From NCBI GenBank assembly GCA_047619205.1, contig JBLHJR010000044.1:1-25038 (forward strand): 25,038 bases of DNA, written 5' to 3'. The notes beneath the pieces were generated by a model. The model was not told the origin of the DNA, did no database searches, and saw only the letters and a list, made by a program, of their open reading frames with translations. Position numbers and translations under genes: made by a program. Each line of letters begins with the position of its first letter. The stretch's first letter is position 1. This document shows, one piece after another, positions 9,341 to 17,135 of the stretch. The DNA comes from Endobugula sp047619205 (GTDB lineage Bacteria > Pseudomonadota > Gammaproteobacteria > Pseudomonadales > Cellvibrionaceae).

Positions 9341-9369
9341 AAAAAGCGAGTCTTAAAGACTCGCTTTTT
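9341..9369 (+). terminator. Rho-independent terminator of aceEF
   Basis: AAAAAGCGAGTC and GACTCGCTTTTT pair perfectly around a 5-nt loop (TTAAA), ending in a T-run. It lies 50 bp after the aceF stop. The A-run on the left makes it potentially bidirectional. Confidence 0.9.
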
Positions 9370-9491
9370 GCTTTTCTTGTTTAGCGTATCATATCGCCCT
9401 CACGACGAGGGGTACATCAAAAACGCAGGAATAGTTTTTGTGTCTGATCACCGAGTTTAATTACCCCGCCACCGAGTTTAATAATTTCACT

Positions 9492-11057
9492 ATGTTTTCC
9501 TTAATCACCAACAACACCTATAACGTAAAAAATGATGTCCTGTCCGGAATCACGGTTGCCTTCGCGCTAGTGCCGGAAGCAGTTGCCTTTGCTTTTGTGG
9601 CAGGTATTGAACCGATGGTAGGTTTATATGCGGCGTTTATGATGGGCTTACTCACCAGTGTCTTTGGAGGCCGCCCTGGTATGATTTCGGGTGCGACAGG
9701 GGCAACAGCGGTAGTCATGGTGTCCTTAGTAGCGTTACATGGCATACAGTATTTATTTGCTGCAGTGCTGTTGGCGGGTATTTTTCAAATTATTGCCGGG
9801 ATATTAAAGTTGGGTAAATATATCCGTATTGTTCCTCATCCGGTGATGCTGGGTTTTGTTAATGGTTTGGCCATCGTGATCTTCCTGGCTCAACTCTCCC
9901 AGTTTAAAGTCTTAGATGCGTCGGGATTATCGGTGTGGATGGAAGGCTCAATGCTTTACATTATGGCGGCATTGATTATCGTCACCATGTTGATCATGCA
10001 TTTTTTACCTAAAATAACCACCGCCGTGCCTGCGGGCTTAGTTGCCATTGTGACGGTGACACTAGTAGTCGTTGGCTTAGATCTCGATGCTCGTAACGTA
10101 TTAGATTTTGTCCGTGATATGTTACCCGCGGATCAAGCGGCCACGGCAACGTTAAAAGGTGAACTACCAAGCTTTGCTGTTCCTCTAGTGCCTTTTACTG
10201 TTGATACTTTGTGGATTATCTTGCCCTATGCAGCCATTATTGCGGCGATTGGTTTGATTGAATCCTTATTAACACTAACGCTCATTGATGAGATTACTAA
10301 TACCCGTGGGCAAGGAAATCGTGAGTGTATTGGCCAAGGTATCGCCAATACGACTAATGGTTTTTTTGGTGGCATGGGTGGCTGTGCGATGATTGGCCAA
10401 AGTATGATTAACATTAACTCCGGCGGTCGTGGTCGATTATCGGGTATCACTGCGGCGGTGGTTTTATTGTTATTTATATTATTCGGTTCATCATTAATTG
10501 AAATTGTTCCCTTAGCGGCATTAGTCGGGGTGATGTTTATGGTGGTGTTAGGCACCTTTGAGTGGACGTCACTGCGCTTAATCGGCAAGATTCCTACTAC
10601 GGACATATTTATTATTATTTTAGTGTCAGCCGTCACCGTAGCAACTGATTTAGCGATTGCTGTGATTGTGGGGGTGATTGTTTCCGCCTTAGTTTTTGCA
10701 TGGAAACACGCACAACATATTTTAGTCGATACCTATATCGATGAGGCTGGATATAAAGTCTACGATCTACGTGGACCCATTTTCTTTGGTTCGGTAGCGT
10801 ATTTTAAAGACTTATTTGATATCGAAAATGACCCAGAGCACGTGGTGATAGAATTTAAGCGCTCACGCGTCAGCGATCACTCTGGTATTGAAGCCTTAGA
10901 TAATCTAGCGGAAAAATACCAAGCAGCGGGTAAAAAATTACATCTGCGTCACCTTAGCCCCGAATGTCGCCAATTATTAAAGCGCGCAGGAAATTTATGT
11001 GAAGTTAATGTAATGGAAGATCCAAACTATCGTGTAGCTACCGATGAGCTAGAGTGA
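9492..11057 (+). CDS. SulP/SLC26-family anion transporter with STAS domain
   Basis: An inner-membrane permease of the SulP family (sulfate, bicarbonate or other anions; substrate not deducible). From the ATG at 9492 it has 521 residues. The first ~390 are hydrophobic, with many membrane segments and family-like stretches such as GLYAAFMMGL and ISGATGATAVV. The C-terminal ~110 residues form a cytoplasmic STAS domain, including KVYDLRGPIFFGS and the DHSGIEAL motif. The frame is open to a TTG at 9438, which would add 18 residues. I prefer 9492 because the added residues contain a direct repeat (CACCGAGTTTAAT at 9449-9461 and 9470-9482) and family members start close to the first helix. No strong ribosome site precedes either start. 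It follows the aceEF terminator and so has its own promoter. It appears intact. Confidence 0.9.
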   Translation: MFSLITNNTYNVKNDVLSGITVAFALVPEAVAFAFVAGIEPMVGLYAAFMMGLLTSVFGGRPGMISGATGATAVVMVSLVALHGIQYLFAAVLLAGIFQIIAGILKLGKYIRIVPHPVMLGFVNGLAIVIFLAQLSQFKVLDASGLSVWMEGSMLYIMAALIIVTMLIMHFLPKITTAVPAGLVAIVTVTLVVVGLDLDARNVLDFVRDMLPADQAATATLKGELPSFAVPLVPFTVDTLWIILPYAAIIAAIGLIESLLTLTLIDEITNTRGQGNRECIGQGIANTTNGFFGGMGGCAMIGQSMININSGGRGRLSGITAAVVLLLFILFGSSLIEIVPLAALVGVMFMVVLGTFEWTSLRLIGKIPTTDIFIIILVSAVTVATDLAIAVIVGVIVSALVFAWKHAQHILVDTYIDEAGYKVYDLRGPIFFGSVAYFKDLFDIENDPEHVVIEFKRSRVSDHSGIEALDNLAEKYQAAGKKLHLRHLSPECRQLLKRAGNLCEVNVMEDPNYRVATDELE

Positions 11058-11064
11058 GAGCATA

Positions 11065-11080
11065 ACTAATACCAATTAGT
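11065..11080 (+). terminator. Small AT-rich hairpin after the SulP gene
   Basis: ACTAAT (11065-11070) pairs with ATTAGT (11075-11080) around ACCA, followed by ATTTAT, just past the SulP stop. The stem is short and AT-rich, so termination would be weak. A similar string (CCAATCAGTATT) follows the VIT gene near 16914, so this may be a small intergenic repeat. Confidence 0.3.
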
Positions 11081-11143
11081 ATTTATATAATGATATGAGT
11101 GTTTCAAAATAAAATACAGTATCGATATTTTCGTGAGGGCGCA

Positions 11144-12772
11144 ATGAAGTTTTTAGATTTAAACGAATGCGAAAATAATGCTTTGTTAGAAGCTGATATA
11201 TGTATTGTAGGTAGTGGCCCTGTTGGATTATCTGTCGCTAAAGAATTTGCAGGAACTGATGTTAAGATTCTTATTTTAGAAAGTGGTGGTTTACATATAG
11301 AAGAAAACTCAGAGAAGCTCTATGAAATAGAGAGTGTCGGTGATCCTCGTCGTATAAACCAGAGAAATCTACGCTGCCGCATCTTTGGTGGTAGTTCACA
11401 TATATGGACGGGAAGATGCGCGCCTTTTGATGGGCTTGATTTTGAGCGTCGTGATTGGGTGCCTTTTTCTGGTTGGCCTTTTAATCAAAAAGAGTTAAAT
11501 CCATATATGGAAAGAGCGGCTATCAATCTCGGTTTAGGCCCTCATTGTTATGATGAAAGTCTTTGGGGAAAATTTAAAGTTAGTCGTCCAGAGCCATCAT
11601 TAAACACTGAAGTGTTGTCGCCTTTTTTCTGGCAATTTAGTAAAAGTCCACGAAGTCCGCATCTCTCGGTTGATTTTGGTAAAGATACTTTTTTAGATGA
11701 TGCAGATAATATTACAGTTTTGCTACATGCCAATGTCACTCAAATTAATACTAATGACAATGTGGATAAATTTTAATCCGTTAATATTAGTACACTTGAT
11801 AGTAGGAAAGGCACCGTAAATGCTAGCGCTCTTGTTTTAGGGTGTGGAGGTATTGAAAATGCTCGTTTACTACTAGCCTCAAATAATAAGGTAAAAGCAG
11901 GCTTGGGTAACCATAGTGATATGGTTGGGCGTTTTTTATCGGACCATATTTTATTTATTTTAGGAGACTTTGACCCTAAAAATAGTGATTCAGTTAGAGA
12001 TCGATTTGGTCATTATTGGCTTGATAGAGATGGCCAGCGTCATGTTTATTTGCATGGGATGTCTTTAAGTGACGATATTCAAAAAACTGAAAAATTATTA
12101 AGGTGTCATGCTTTTATAGAAGAGTATGACGTACCTAAAGATAACCCTTGGGCAGCAGTTAGCGATTTGGTTGCTACGTTAAAGTTTAGAAAAGGCAATC
12201 AACGATTTATTAAAAATATTAAAAGTATTATTTTTAATATGAGTGAGTTTATTCAAGGGCTGTATCGTCGAATAGTAAAGCATCGGCCTCAATTAATGCA
12301 TGCAAAGAAAGTTCAAATTCATTGTATGTTAGAACAGCTCCCTGACCCAAATAGTAGAGTGACACTATCTAAAGAAAAAAGCGATGTATTGGGTATGCCA
12401 ATCTCAGTAATAGATTGGAAAATAAGTGAGCTAGAAAGAAAAACAGCGATTAGAATGAGAGAGCTGATTTGCCAAGAATTTTTGCGGTTAGGTTTGCCTA
12501 CCCCTAAAATATTGCCTCACTTAGATGACGACGCTAGCTGGAAGAGCTTTTCTTCCGAAAAAGCACATCCTACAGGCACAACACGTTTGTCTGACGACCC
12601 AAATAAAGGCGTTGTTGATACGAATCTTCAGGTTCATGGTATTGAAGGTTTATTTGTTGCTGGTAGTTCAGTATTCCCAACTGCCGGTGCAGCTAATCCT
12701 ACTTTAATGATCGTTGCTCTAGCAATACGTTTGGCGGATCACATGAAACTGTCCTATTTTAATAAAGTATAA
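11144..12772 (+). pseudogene. GMC-family FAD oxidoreductase, one in-frame stop
   Basis: A glucose-methanol-choline type flavoprotein of ~542 residues. The N-terminus has the FAD dinucleotide-binding motif VGSGPVGLSVAKEFA with the acidic strand end ILILESGG. The middle has ALVLGCGGIENARLLLAS. The C-terminal GMC domain has AHPTGTTRLSDD and GAANPTLMIVAL, which carry the expected catalytic His and Asn. Codon 211 is TAA (11774-11776). The same frame continues without another stop from 11777 to 12772, so the lesion is a single nonsense change, e.g. from AAA or CAA, or a sequencing error. Halves on either side could not each form the enzyme. The start ATG at 11144 has GAGGG four bases upstream; a GTG at 11099 is also open. 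The gene is more AT-rich than aceEF, and an IS66 remnant follows, which suggests acquisition. Substrate unknown. Confidence 0.85.
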
Positions 12773-12847
12773 CCCTTCGCTAGGTAACGTAAGATTTTAG
12801 TTGTCGTGTGGGTAAGATAGTTACCTTTCTTTAGTCTGAGAAGTCAG

Positions 12848-13274
12848 TTTCAATTGGCCTCATTTTTCGGGGCTATTAATCCATGATTACTGGAAACCTT
12901 ACTATCGTTACGAACGGTGCGATCATGTTTATGTAACGCGCATCATCAGAGTGAGTTAACCCGAGTGTATGAGCAAGACGGTCAAAAATGGGCGTTAACG
13001 ATGGAGGTGTTACTCGACCAGATAAACCATGAAGGAAAACCCCTTGGCTCCATACACAAGTAACCAGGGCGAGCGTGATCTACGAATGACAAAGGTGCAA
13101 CAAAAAATATCGGGATGTTTCAGATCTAAGATGGGGGCAGATATTTATTGTCGTAGCCGCAGTTATTTATCGACATGTAGGAAACATAAGGTGGGCGTAG
13201 GCGAGGCTTTGGGACGTCTATTTGCGGGTGAATGGCCTGATTTTATTCAGAAAAAGTTGAACGAACTAAGTTGA
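12848..13274 (+). pseudogene. IS66-family transposase, decayed C-terminal remnant
   Basis: Three reading frames together spell the last quarter of an IS66 TnpC-type transposase. The first piece is FSGLLIHDYWKPYYRYERCD (from ~12862). After a one-base loss near 12920 the frame changes to AHHQSELTRVYEQDGQKWAL, ending in DQIN near 13028. A third piece from 13029 contains SNQGERDLRMTKVQQKISGC, whose GERD glutamate is the expected last residue of the DDE triad, and ends PDFIQKKLNELS. The first ~three quarters of the gene are absent and the middle is shortened. No intact terminal repeat is recognised. The remnant is non-functional and lies between the GMC gene and a tandem-repeat tract. Confidence 0.85.
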
Positions 13275-13312
13275 TGCGCTGAGCTGAATAGTGAATGAGT
13301 TTTTACTGATTC

Positions 13313-13384
13313 AGGGTTGAAGGGTTGAAGGGTTGAAGGGTTGAAGGGTTGAAGGGTTGAAGGGTTGAAGGGTTGAAGGGTTGA
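13313..13384. repeat. Nine perfect tandem copies of AGGGTTGA
   Basis: The 8-bp unit AGGGTTGA is repeated nine times without a mismatch over 72 bp, 38 bp after the IS66 remnant. It is non-coding and 80 bp downstream of the stop of the minus-strand gene at 13466-13786. Perfect short tandem units expand and contract by slippage, so copy number probably varies between strains. Function unknown. Confidence 0.97.
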
Positions 13385-13465
13385 AGCGGTGGCCACTCTT
13401 TCTTAAAAATGATCTGTTTTCATGTTTTTTTTCTTCTATGGCCGATACGCTAGCCTAGTGATAGG

Positions 13466-13786
13466 TTAGTTTTCAACGGTTAACCGACCATTCACTATGC
13501 TAGCTTTTATCTCGAGTCGATTGAGGACGCTAGAGAGAAAAAACTCATCATCTGCTGAAAAATAAGGTAGTCGGTTATTTTTAGAAAGATAGTCAATAAA
13601 TAGACGCCATTGTTCAGAACTTTCACAAGCGGGAGCCACAATAGAGATGAGCGCTGCCGTTTTTTGGCTTTCACTGAGTTCGTTGGCTTTTGCGCTACTC
13701 CGCATACTCTGAATAGCAAAGTAAACCGCAATCGCCAAGCTAGTGATTGATATGAATAAAGCAGTTAACGCAATGGTAGTGTCCAT
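13466..13786 (-). CDS. Small single-pass membrane protein, unknown
   Basis: A 106-residue protein that I do not recognise. Residues ~5-27 (ALTALFISITSLAIAVYFAI) form one strong transmembrane helix right at the N-terminus, so it is probably anchored in the inner membrane with the rest in the cytoplasm (a lysine/arginine-bearing stretch follows the helix). The remainder is a soluble domain of ~75 residues with no known motif. The start ATG has an excellent Shine-Dalgarno on the minus strand (GGAGG, five bases before the ATG), which supports it being real. It has no operon partner: its upstream side is the non-coding tract at 13787-14180. Confidence 0.65.
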   Translation of the reverse strand: MDTTIALTALFISITSLAIAVYFAIQSMRSSAKANELSESQKTAALISIVAPACESSEQWRLFIDYLSKNNRLPYFSADDEFFLSSVLNRLEIKASIVNGRLTVEN

Positions 13787-13921
13787 GTTGCCTCCGAAAG
13801 ACGATGGGTGTAATAAGACGCGAGCCTTATTGTATCGTTATAACGTTTACGATCATTTAACATCAATAGATAGTTGATAGCTACCCAATTAAAAACTTTA
13901 CGATGTTTATGTAAAGTATAG

Positions 13922-14093
13922 TTAAACCTAGAAATGGCAGTTGAATCACGAAAGTCTGCACAAGTTATTGATGCACCTAGAAAATCTTAGTATTCGCTCA
14001 CGACCAATAAGGTCGCTACGCGATACTAAAATTTCCTATGCACACCAATAACTTGCACAGCTTTTTCGCGCCAACTGCCGTTTCTAGGTTAAA
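13922..14093. repeat. 172-bp imperfect palindrome (long hairpin)
   Basis: Two arms of ~83 bp, 13922-14005 and 14011-14093, are imperfect reverse complements around the loop AATAA (14006-14010). Matching blocks include AACCTAGAAA, GGCAGTTG, GCA(C/-)AAGTTATTG, TTAGTAT and CGACC, read the same way on both arms. It lies between divergent genes, contains no gene, and could form one long stem. The form suggests a MITE-like or intergenic palindromic repeat; no target duplication is obvious. Confidence 0.85.
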
Positions 14094-14180
14094 TAGATTG
14101 AGGGTCAATTTTTGGGTAAAGGGCTCTGTTAAGATTCGACATTAATTTTTATGCCTTGGTCTAATACAGGAGGCTTCAAG

Positions 14181-14243
14181 ATGTCTTTAGTGCTAACCGA
14201 TCTGTTTTTTGAACCTGAGGAAGCCCGATGTATAAAAAGCTGA
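14181..14243 (+). CDS. Possible 20-residue leader ORF
   Basis: An ATG at 14181 follows a near-consensus AGGAGG (14168-14173) at seven bases and encodes MSLVLTDLFFEPEEARCIKS. Its stop at 14241-14243 lies 13 bases inside the next gene, in another frame. The next gene's own site (GAGGAA, 14217-14222) lies within this ORF. This would allow translational coupling, or it may be a remnant of a longer gene. No family is recognised. Confidence 0.3.
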   Translation: MSLVLTDLFFEPEEARCIKS

Positions 14244-14632
14244 TGTTTGTCTTTAGTTTCTCACTTCTATCTTGCCTTACACTTGCAGCAGAGCTTCAGC
14301 CATTTGCCAGCGATGGGTGTAGTGCATTTCCTGATGGCAATTTCAAGCACAATGAACTTTGGCTGGAATGCTGTACAGCTCATGATTATACGTATTGGAA
14401 GGGTGGAACTTATAGTGAGCGCTTGGATGCAGATTTAGCATTGAAACAATGTGTCGCCACTGTTGGCGAAAAAAAGATCGCATTCATTATGCTTGCAGGT
14501 GTTCGTGTGGGAGGCTCCCCATTTTTCCCAACGACCTTTCGTTGGGGTTATGGCTGGTCTTACCCTAAGTTTTATGGCTCTCTTACAGAGGCGGAACTCG
14601 AAGAAGTAAAAAAACTTAAACCGCGAGAATAG
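14228..14632 (+). CDS. Secreted phospholipase A2-like protein
   Basis: A 134-residue protein. Residues 1-20 are a signal peptide (KK near the start, hydrophobic core, likely cleavage LTLA|AEL), so the mature part acts in the periplasm or outside. The LLSC at 13-16 resembles a lipobox, but hydrophobic residues continue after the Cys, so ordinary signal cleavage is more likely. The mature part has DGCSAFPDG (29-37), like a calcium loop, and CCTAHDYTYW (48-57), matching the CCxxHD active-site motif of phospholipase A2 with His52 and Asp53. The chain is short and of the bacterial PLA2-superfamily type. Hydrolysis of phospholipid at the sn-2 position is therefore possible, but membership is by motif only. 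GAGGAA precedes the ATG by five bases. A LysE-type gene converges from the right. Confidence 0.75.
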   Translation: MYKKLMFVFSFSLLSCLTLAAELQPFASDGCSAFPDGNFKHNELWLECCTAHDYTYWKGGTYSERLDADLALKQCVATVGEKKIAFIMLAGVRVGGSPFFPTTFRWGYGWSYPKFYGSLTEAELEEVKKLKPRE

Positions 14633-14651
14633 CACTTATATTCTGTAGTAC

Positions 14652-14668
14652 ATTCCCTTCGGAATTTT
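14652..14668 (+). terminator. Weak hairpin between convergent genes
   Basis: ATTCC (14652-14656) pairs with GGAAT (14661-14665) around CTTC, followed by TTT. It lies 19 bp after the PLA2-like gene and before the end of the LysE-type gene. The stem is only 5 bp, so the call is tentative. Confidence 0.3.
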
Positions 14669-14678
14669 ATAACCGCTT

Positions 14679-15305
14679 TTATTTTTGTGTGGAAAATACT
14701 AATGCTATTCCTGCGCCCATAAAGGTGGAGCCGAATGCCCGTGGTAACCATTGTGAGCTTAACGCTCGAGTGGAGCCACGGAGTAGTTTTTCACCCCAGT
14801 AAGCATAGGCAAGCAAGCATAAGGCAGAGCAAGTAATAAGGGTAGCCACTAAAATACTAAACTGCGGTAGTAGCGCTTGTTGAGTTGAGATAAATTGGGG
14901 GAATAGGGCAGTGGTGAAGACAATGGCTTTGGGGTTAGTCAATGACACTAAAATTCCTTGAAAATAATAGCCACGTTTTCTTTCCGTCAGCTTTTCCCCT
15001 GTTGCATTAAGCGGTAACTGTATGCCATTACGCCAAAGCATCAGACCTAAATAGAAAAGATACATTGCGCCTAGCAACTTAATCATCAAAAACGCGACTG
15101 ATGAATGAATTACTAGTGCACTCAGTCCCAGTACCGAACATAAAGACATTAAAAATAAGCCAGAAATGTTTCCCCAAATGGTTAGCAGCGTTTTTACCCA
15201 ACCAGAGGCTAAGGAATGGGTGATAACCAATAAGATGGCCGGTCCGGGGGTAATGGTGGCGATGATGGCAATAGCAAGAAAACCTAACCAAATGTCGATA
15301 TTCAT
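14679..15305 (-). CDS. LysE/RhtB-family exporter
   Basis: A 208-residue inner-membrane protein of the LysE/RhtB family, which exports amino acids or similar small molecules. The family's N-terminal signature is present in helix 1 and the loop after it (ITPGPAILLVITHSLASGW). About six membrane segments are seen, with the central conserved GILVSLTNPKAIVFTTALFP. The length is typical (200-210). The ribosome site before the ATG at 15305 is poor. It lies 43 bp from the stop of the upstream minus-strand gene (15349-15711), so it may share its transcript. Substrate cannot be deduced, and the gene looks intact. Confidence 0.9.
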   Translation of the reverse strand: MNIDIWLGFLAIAIIATITPGPAILLVITHSLASGWVKTLLTIWGNISGLFLMSLCSVLGLSALVIHSSVAFLMIKLLGAMYLFYLGLMLWRNGIQLPLNATGEKLTERKRGYYFQGILVSLTNPKAIVFTTALFPQFISTQQALLPQFSILVATLITCSALCLLAYAYWGEKLLRGSTRALSSQWLPRAFGSTFMGAGIALVFSTQK

Positions 15306-15348
15306 TGAAAGTTATTTACCCCGTTTTTTAGTCTGTAGAGTGAAAATT

Positions 15349-15711
15349 CTATTCTTTTGATAGTGCCTGTTCTGAAAGTTCTTCTTTGATATAGCGTTTC
15401 ATCATTCTGCTAGTAAGGAATGTGGAAGACCATATCCATGCTAAACCGAGTAAAAAAAATAATAACCAGAAAAACAAATACTTCGGTGCTAAAGTGCCGC
15501 CAAGAAATATTATCAGTACAGGGACGATGGATGCGCGCCACGATTTTTTTACCAAGCCATCAATATGGCTTAATGCCTTTTCTTTGGTGTCGACCTGAGC
15601 ATCTCTGAAAATGCTAATCAGGTATTGATAGTTTTCTTCTTTACTGGGTTTTTTGGGCAGCATACGCAGTGCATTCCTAGCGGTTGATTCAGAGAGGTTA
15701 CATTTTAGCAT
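15349..15711 (-). CDS. Small two-helix membrane protein, unknown
   Basis: A 120-residue protein that I do not recognise. Residues ~60-98 form two closely spaced transmembrane helices (VPVLIIFLGG, then FFWLLFFLLGLAWIW) flanked by charged cytoplasmic segments: a Lys/Glu-rich N-terminal half and a Lys/Glu-rich C-terminal tail. There is no visible Shine-Dalgarno before the ATG at 15711, and an in-frame stop lies four codons upstream. Met17 is the only near alternative (weak AGGA 11 bases upstream). It may form an operon with the neighbouring minus-strand genes (47 bp to the upstream gene, 43 bp to the LysE-type gene). Coding reality is supported mainly by the membrane/charge pattern. Confidence 0.55.
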   Translation of the reverse strand: MLKCNLSESTARNALRMLPKKPSKEENYQYLISIFRDAQVDTKEKALSHIDGLVKKSWRASIVPVLIIFLGGTLAPKYLFFWLLFFLLGLAWIWSSTFLTSRMMKRYIKEELSEQALSKE

Positions 15712-15757
15712 GCTAGGAGGCGGTCAGTGGTGACGATATTTAATTTTTTGGCGGGGG

Positions 15758-16024
15758 TTAATCTACGTAAAGGACCCGTAAGATTCGACCAATCAACATT
15801 CTTACCTGCGCCATTAACGCGATGATTAACCCACAGCCAATCAAGATTAACCCTAGCAGTGTAAAAATTTCTTGCGTAAGTGAAGGTGCAAGTAATTGCG
15901 CTGCGCTATAGATAACACTTAATCCCCACAAAAAGATCACTGCCCCTAGCTTAAAGCGAGGGAACACCTTTTCTGGTGGGGTTATGTAATGTTGGTATAG
16001 GGCTTTGCGTAGTGTTGGTTTCAT
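15758..16024 (-). CDS. Small two-helix membrane protein, unknown
   Basis: An 88-residue hydrophobic protein that I do not recognise. It has a basic N-terminus (KPTLRKALYQHYITPPEKVF), then two transmembrane helices (residues ~26-44 and ~53-75) with a short loop, and ends in a basic stretch (RMLIGRILRVLY). The ATG at 16024 lacks a clear ribosome site. It would be the first gene of a possible three-gene minus-strand unit ending with the LysE-type exporter. Function unknown. Confidence 0.5.
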   Translation of the reverse strand: MKPTLRKALYQHYITPPEKVFPRFKLGAVIFLWGLSVIYSAAQLLAPSLTQEIFTLLGLILIGCGLIIALMAQVRMLIGRILRVLYVD

Positions 16025-16212
16025 ACCGTATATATTAATTTAGCGGTTAAGTGACATACTTCATAGTATAGTTCAATACAATCAAGAGAGGGTTTTAATG
16101 GTGACAGCCTACGTTTATAGCCGTGGCAGTTGCATGCATTAGTGTTGCACTTATTCGGTTCGTACCAAGCCTTTGTTAAGTTTTAGTCTTATTCCAACAC
16201 CAATAGGCAAAC

Positions 16213-16907
16213 ATGAGTCATCACGAAGTGCACAAAATTCATCGCTCTGGCTGGTTACGTGCTGCCGTATTGGGTGCGAATGACGGCATTATTGCTACGG
16301 CTAGCTTAATGATGGGTGTGGCAGCGCGGGGACTGGTATTGACAGTATGCTGCATCGGGAGCGCGGGCTTGGTGGCTGGCGCTATGTCGATGGCGGCGGG
16401 GGAGAACGTATCGGTGTGCTCGCAGGCGGACATTGAAAAAGCCGACCTAGCATTAGAGCAGGCGTCTATAGAACATGACGATGAACATGAAAAAGAAGAG
16501 CTGGCGCAAATTTATGCGGCTCGGGGCGTGAGTGCTGAACTGGCAAACCAGGTGGCTGAAGAATTGATGATTCACGATGCCTTGGGAGCACATGCTCGAG
16601 ATGAGCAGGGGATTGTTGAGCATTTAAGCGCGCGTCCTGTACAGGCGGCACCTGTCCGGTGGCCTTTACCTTGGGCGCTATGCTGCCATTATTAATGCTA
16701 TTGTTGATTGTTGCATGGCAGCTAGAAGCCCAGTTAGTTTGGATTTTAGCGATTGCCTCTTTGTTCTTTCTAGCGTCTTTAGGCGGAGCGGCTGCATGGG
16801 TCGGTGGTGCGCGAGTTTCTGTTGCGGTATTGCGGGTTACATCTTGGGGCGCGTTGGCGATGTTAATAACGGCGGGAGAGGGGCAACTGTTTAGTGTGGT
16901 GGTGTAA
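16213..16907 (+). pseudogene. VIT/CCC1-family Fe2+/Mn2+ transporter, frameshifted
   Basis: The first frame (16213-~16660) gives a typical VIT N-terminus: HRSGWLRAAVLGANDGIIAT, then AGLVAGAMSMAAGE, and the cytoplasmic domain with EELAQIYAARGV and HDALGAHARDEQG. After RPVQAA the frame turns into WPLPWALCCHY and stops at 16695. The -1 frame continues correctly as VAFTLGAMLPLL with the last membrane helices, ending LRVTSWGALAMLITAGEG at 16907. Eight bases lie between the two conserved blocks where a multiple of three is needed, i.e. one base (or 1+3n) was lost at ~16640-16656. The usual GEYVSV motif reads GENVSV. Proteins of this family move iron or manganese across membranes. As written, the product would lack its last membrane segments. 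One sequencing error would restore it. Confidence 0.85.
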
Positions 16908-16957
16908 TGCCAATCCCAATCAGTATTCCCCCATAAGTACTTGTGTACTAAGCTGCT

Positions 16958-17036
16958 AGACGTAAGACGCTTTACTTCACTATGTTGAGTTTTTAAAGCG
17001 TCTTACGTCTCACTTCTAACGTCTCACTTATTTTTC
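16958..17036. repeat. Hairpin repeat, copy 1 (AGACGTAAGACGCTTT arms)
   Basis: AGACGTAAGACGCTTT (16958-16973) and its exact reverse complement (16995-17010) flank a 21-nt loop, followed by CACTTCTAACGTCTCACTTATTTTT-like sequence. A related copy lies at 19140-19218; both share the ACTTC...TTTTTAAAGCGTC core and the AACGTCTCACTTATTTTT tail. It lies between the VIT gene and grxD. It could end transcription of the VIT gene, but the T-run is not directly at the stem. Confidence 0.8.
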
Positions 17037-17135
17037 ATTTAAGGGTGTATCTAGCTTGGCTTTTCTTATAAAATACCCTTAGTTTATTTTCCCGCTTATT
17101 TTTTAGTCTATTTAATTACGAGGTGTTATACCCCC

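Noticed and set aside
13313..13384. CRISPR-like array.
   Set aside because: The 8-bp units are directly adjacent, with no spacers and no cas genes nearby.
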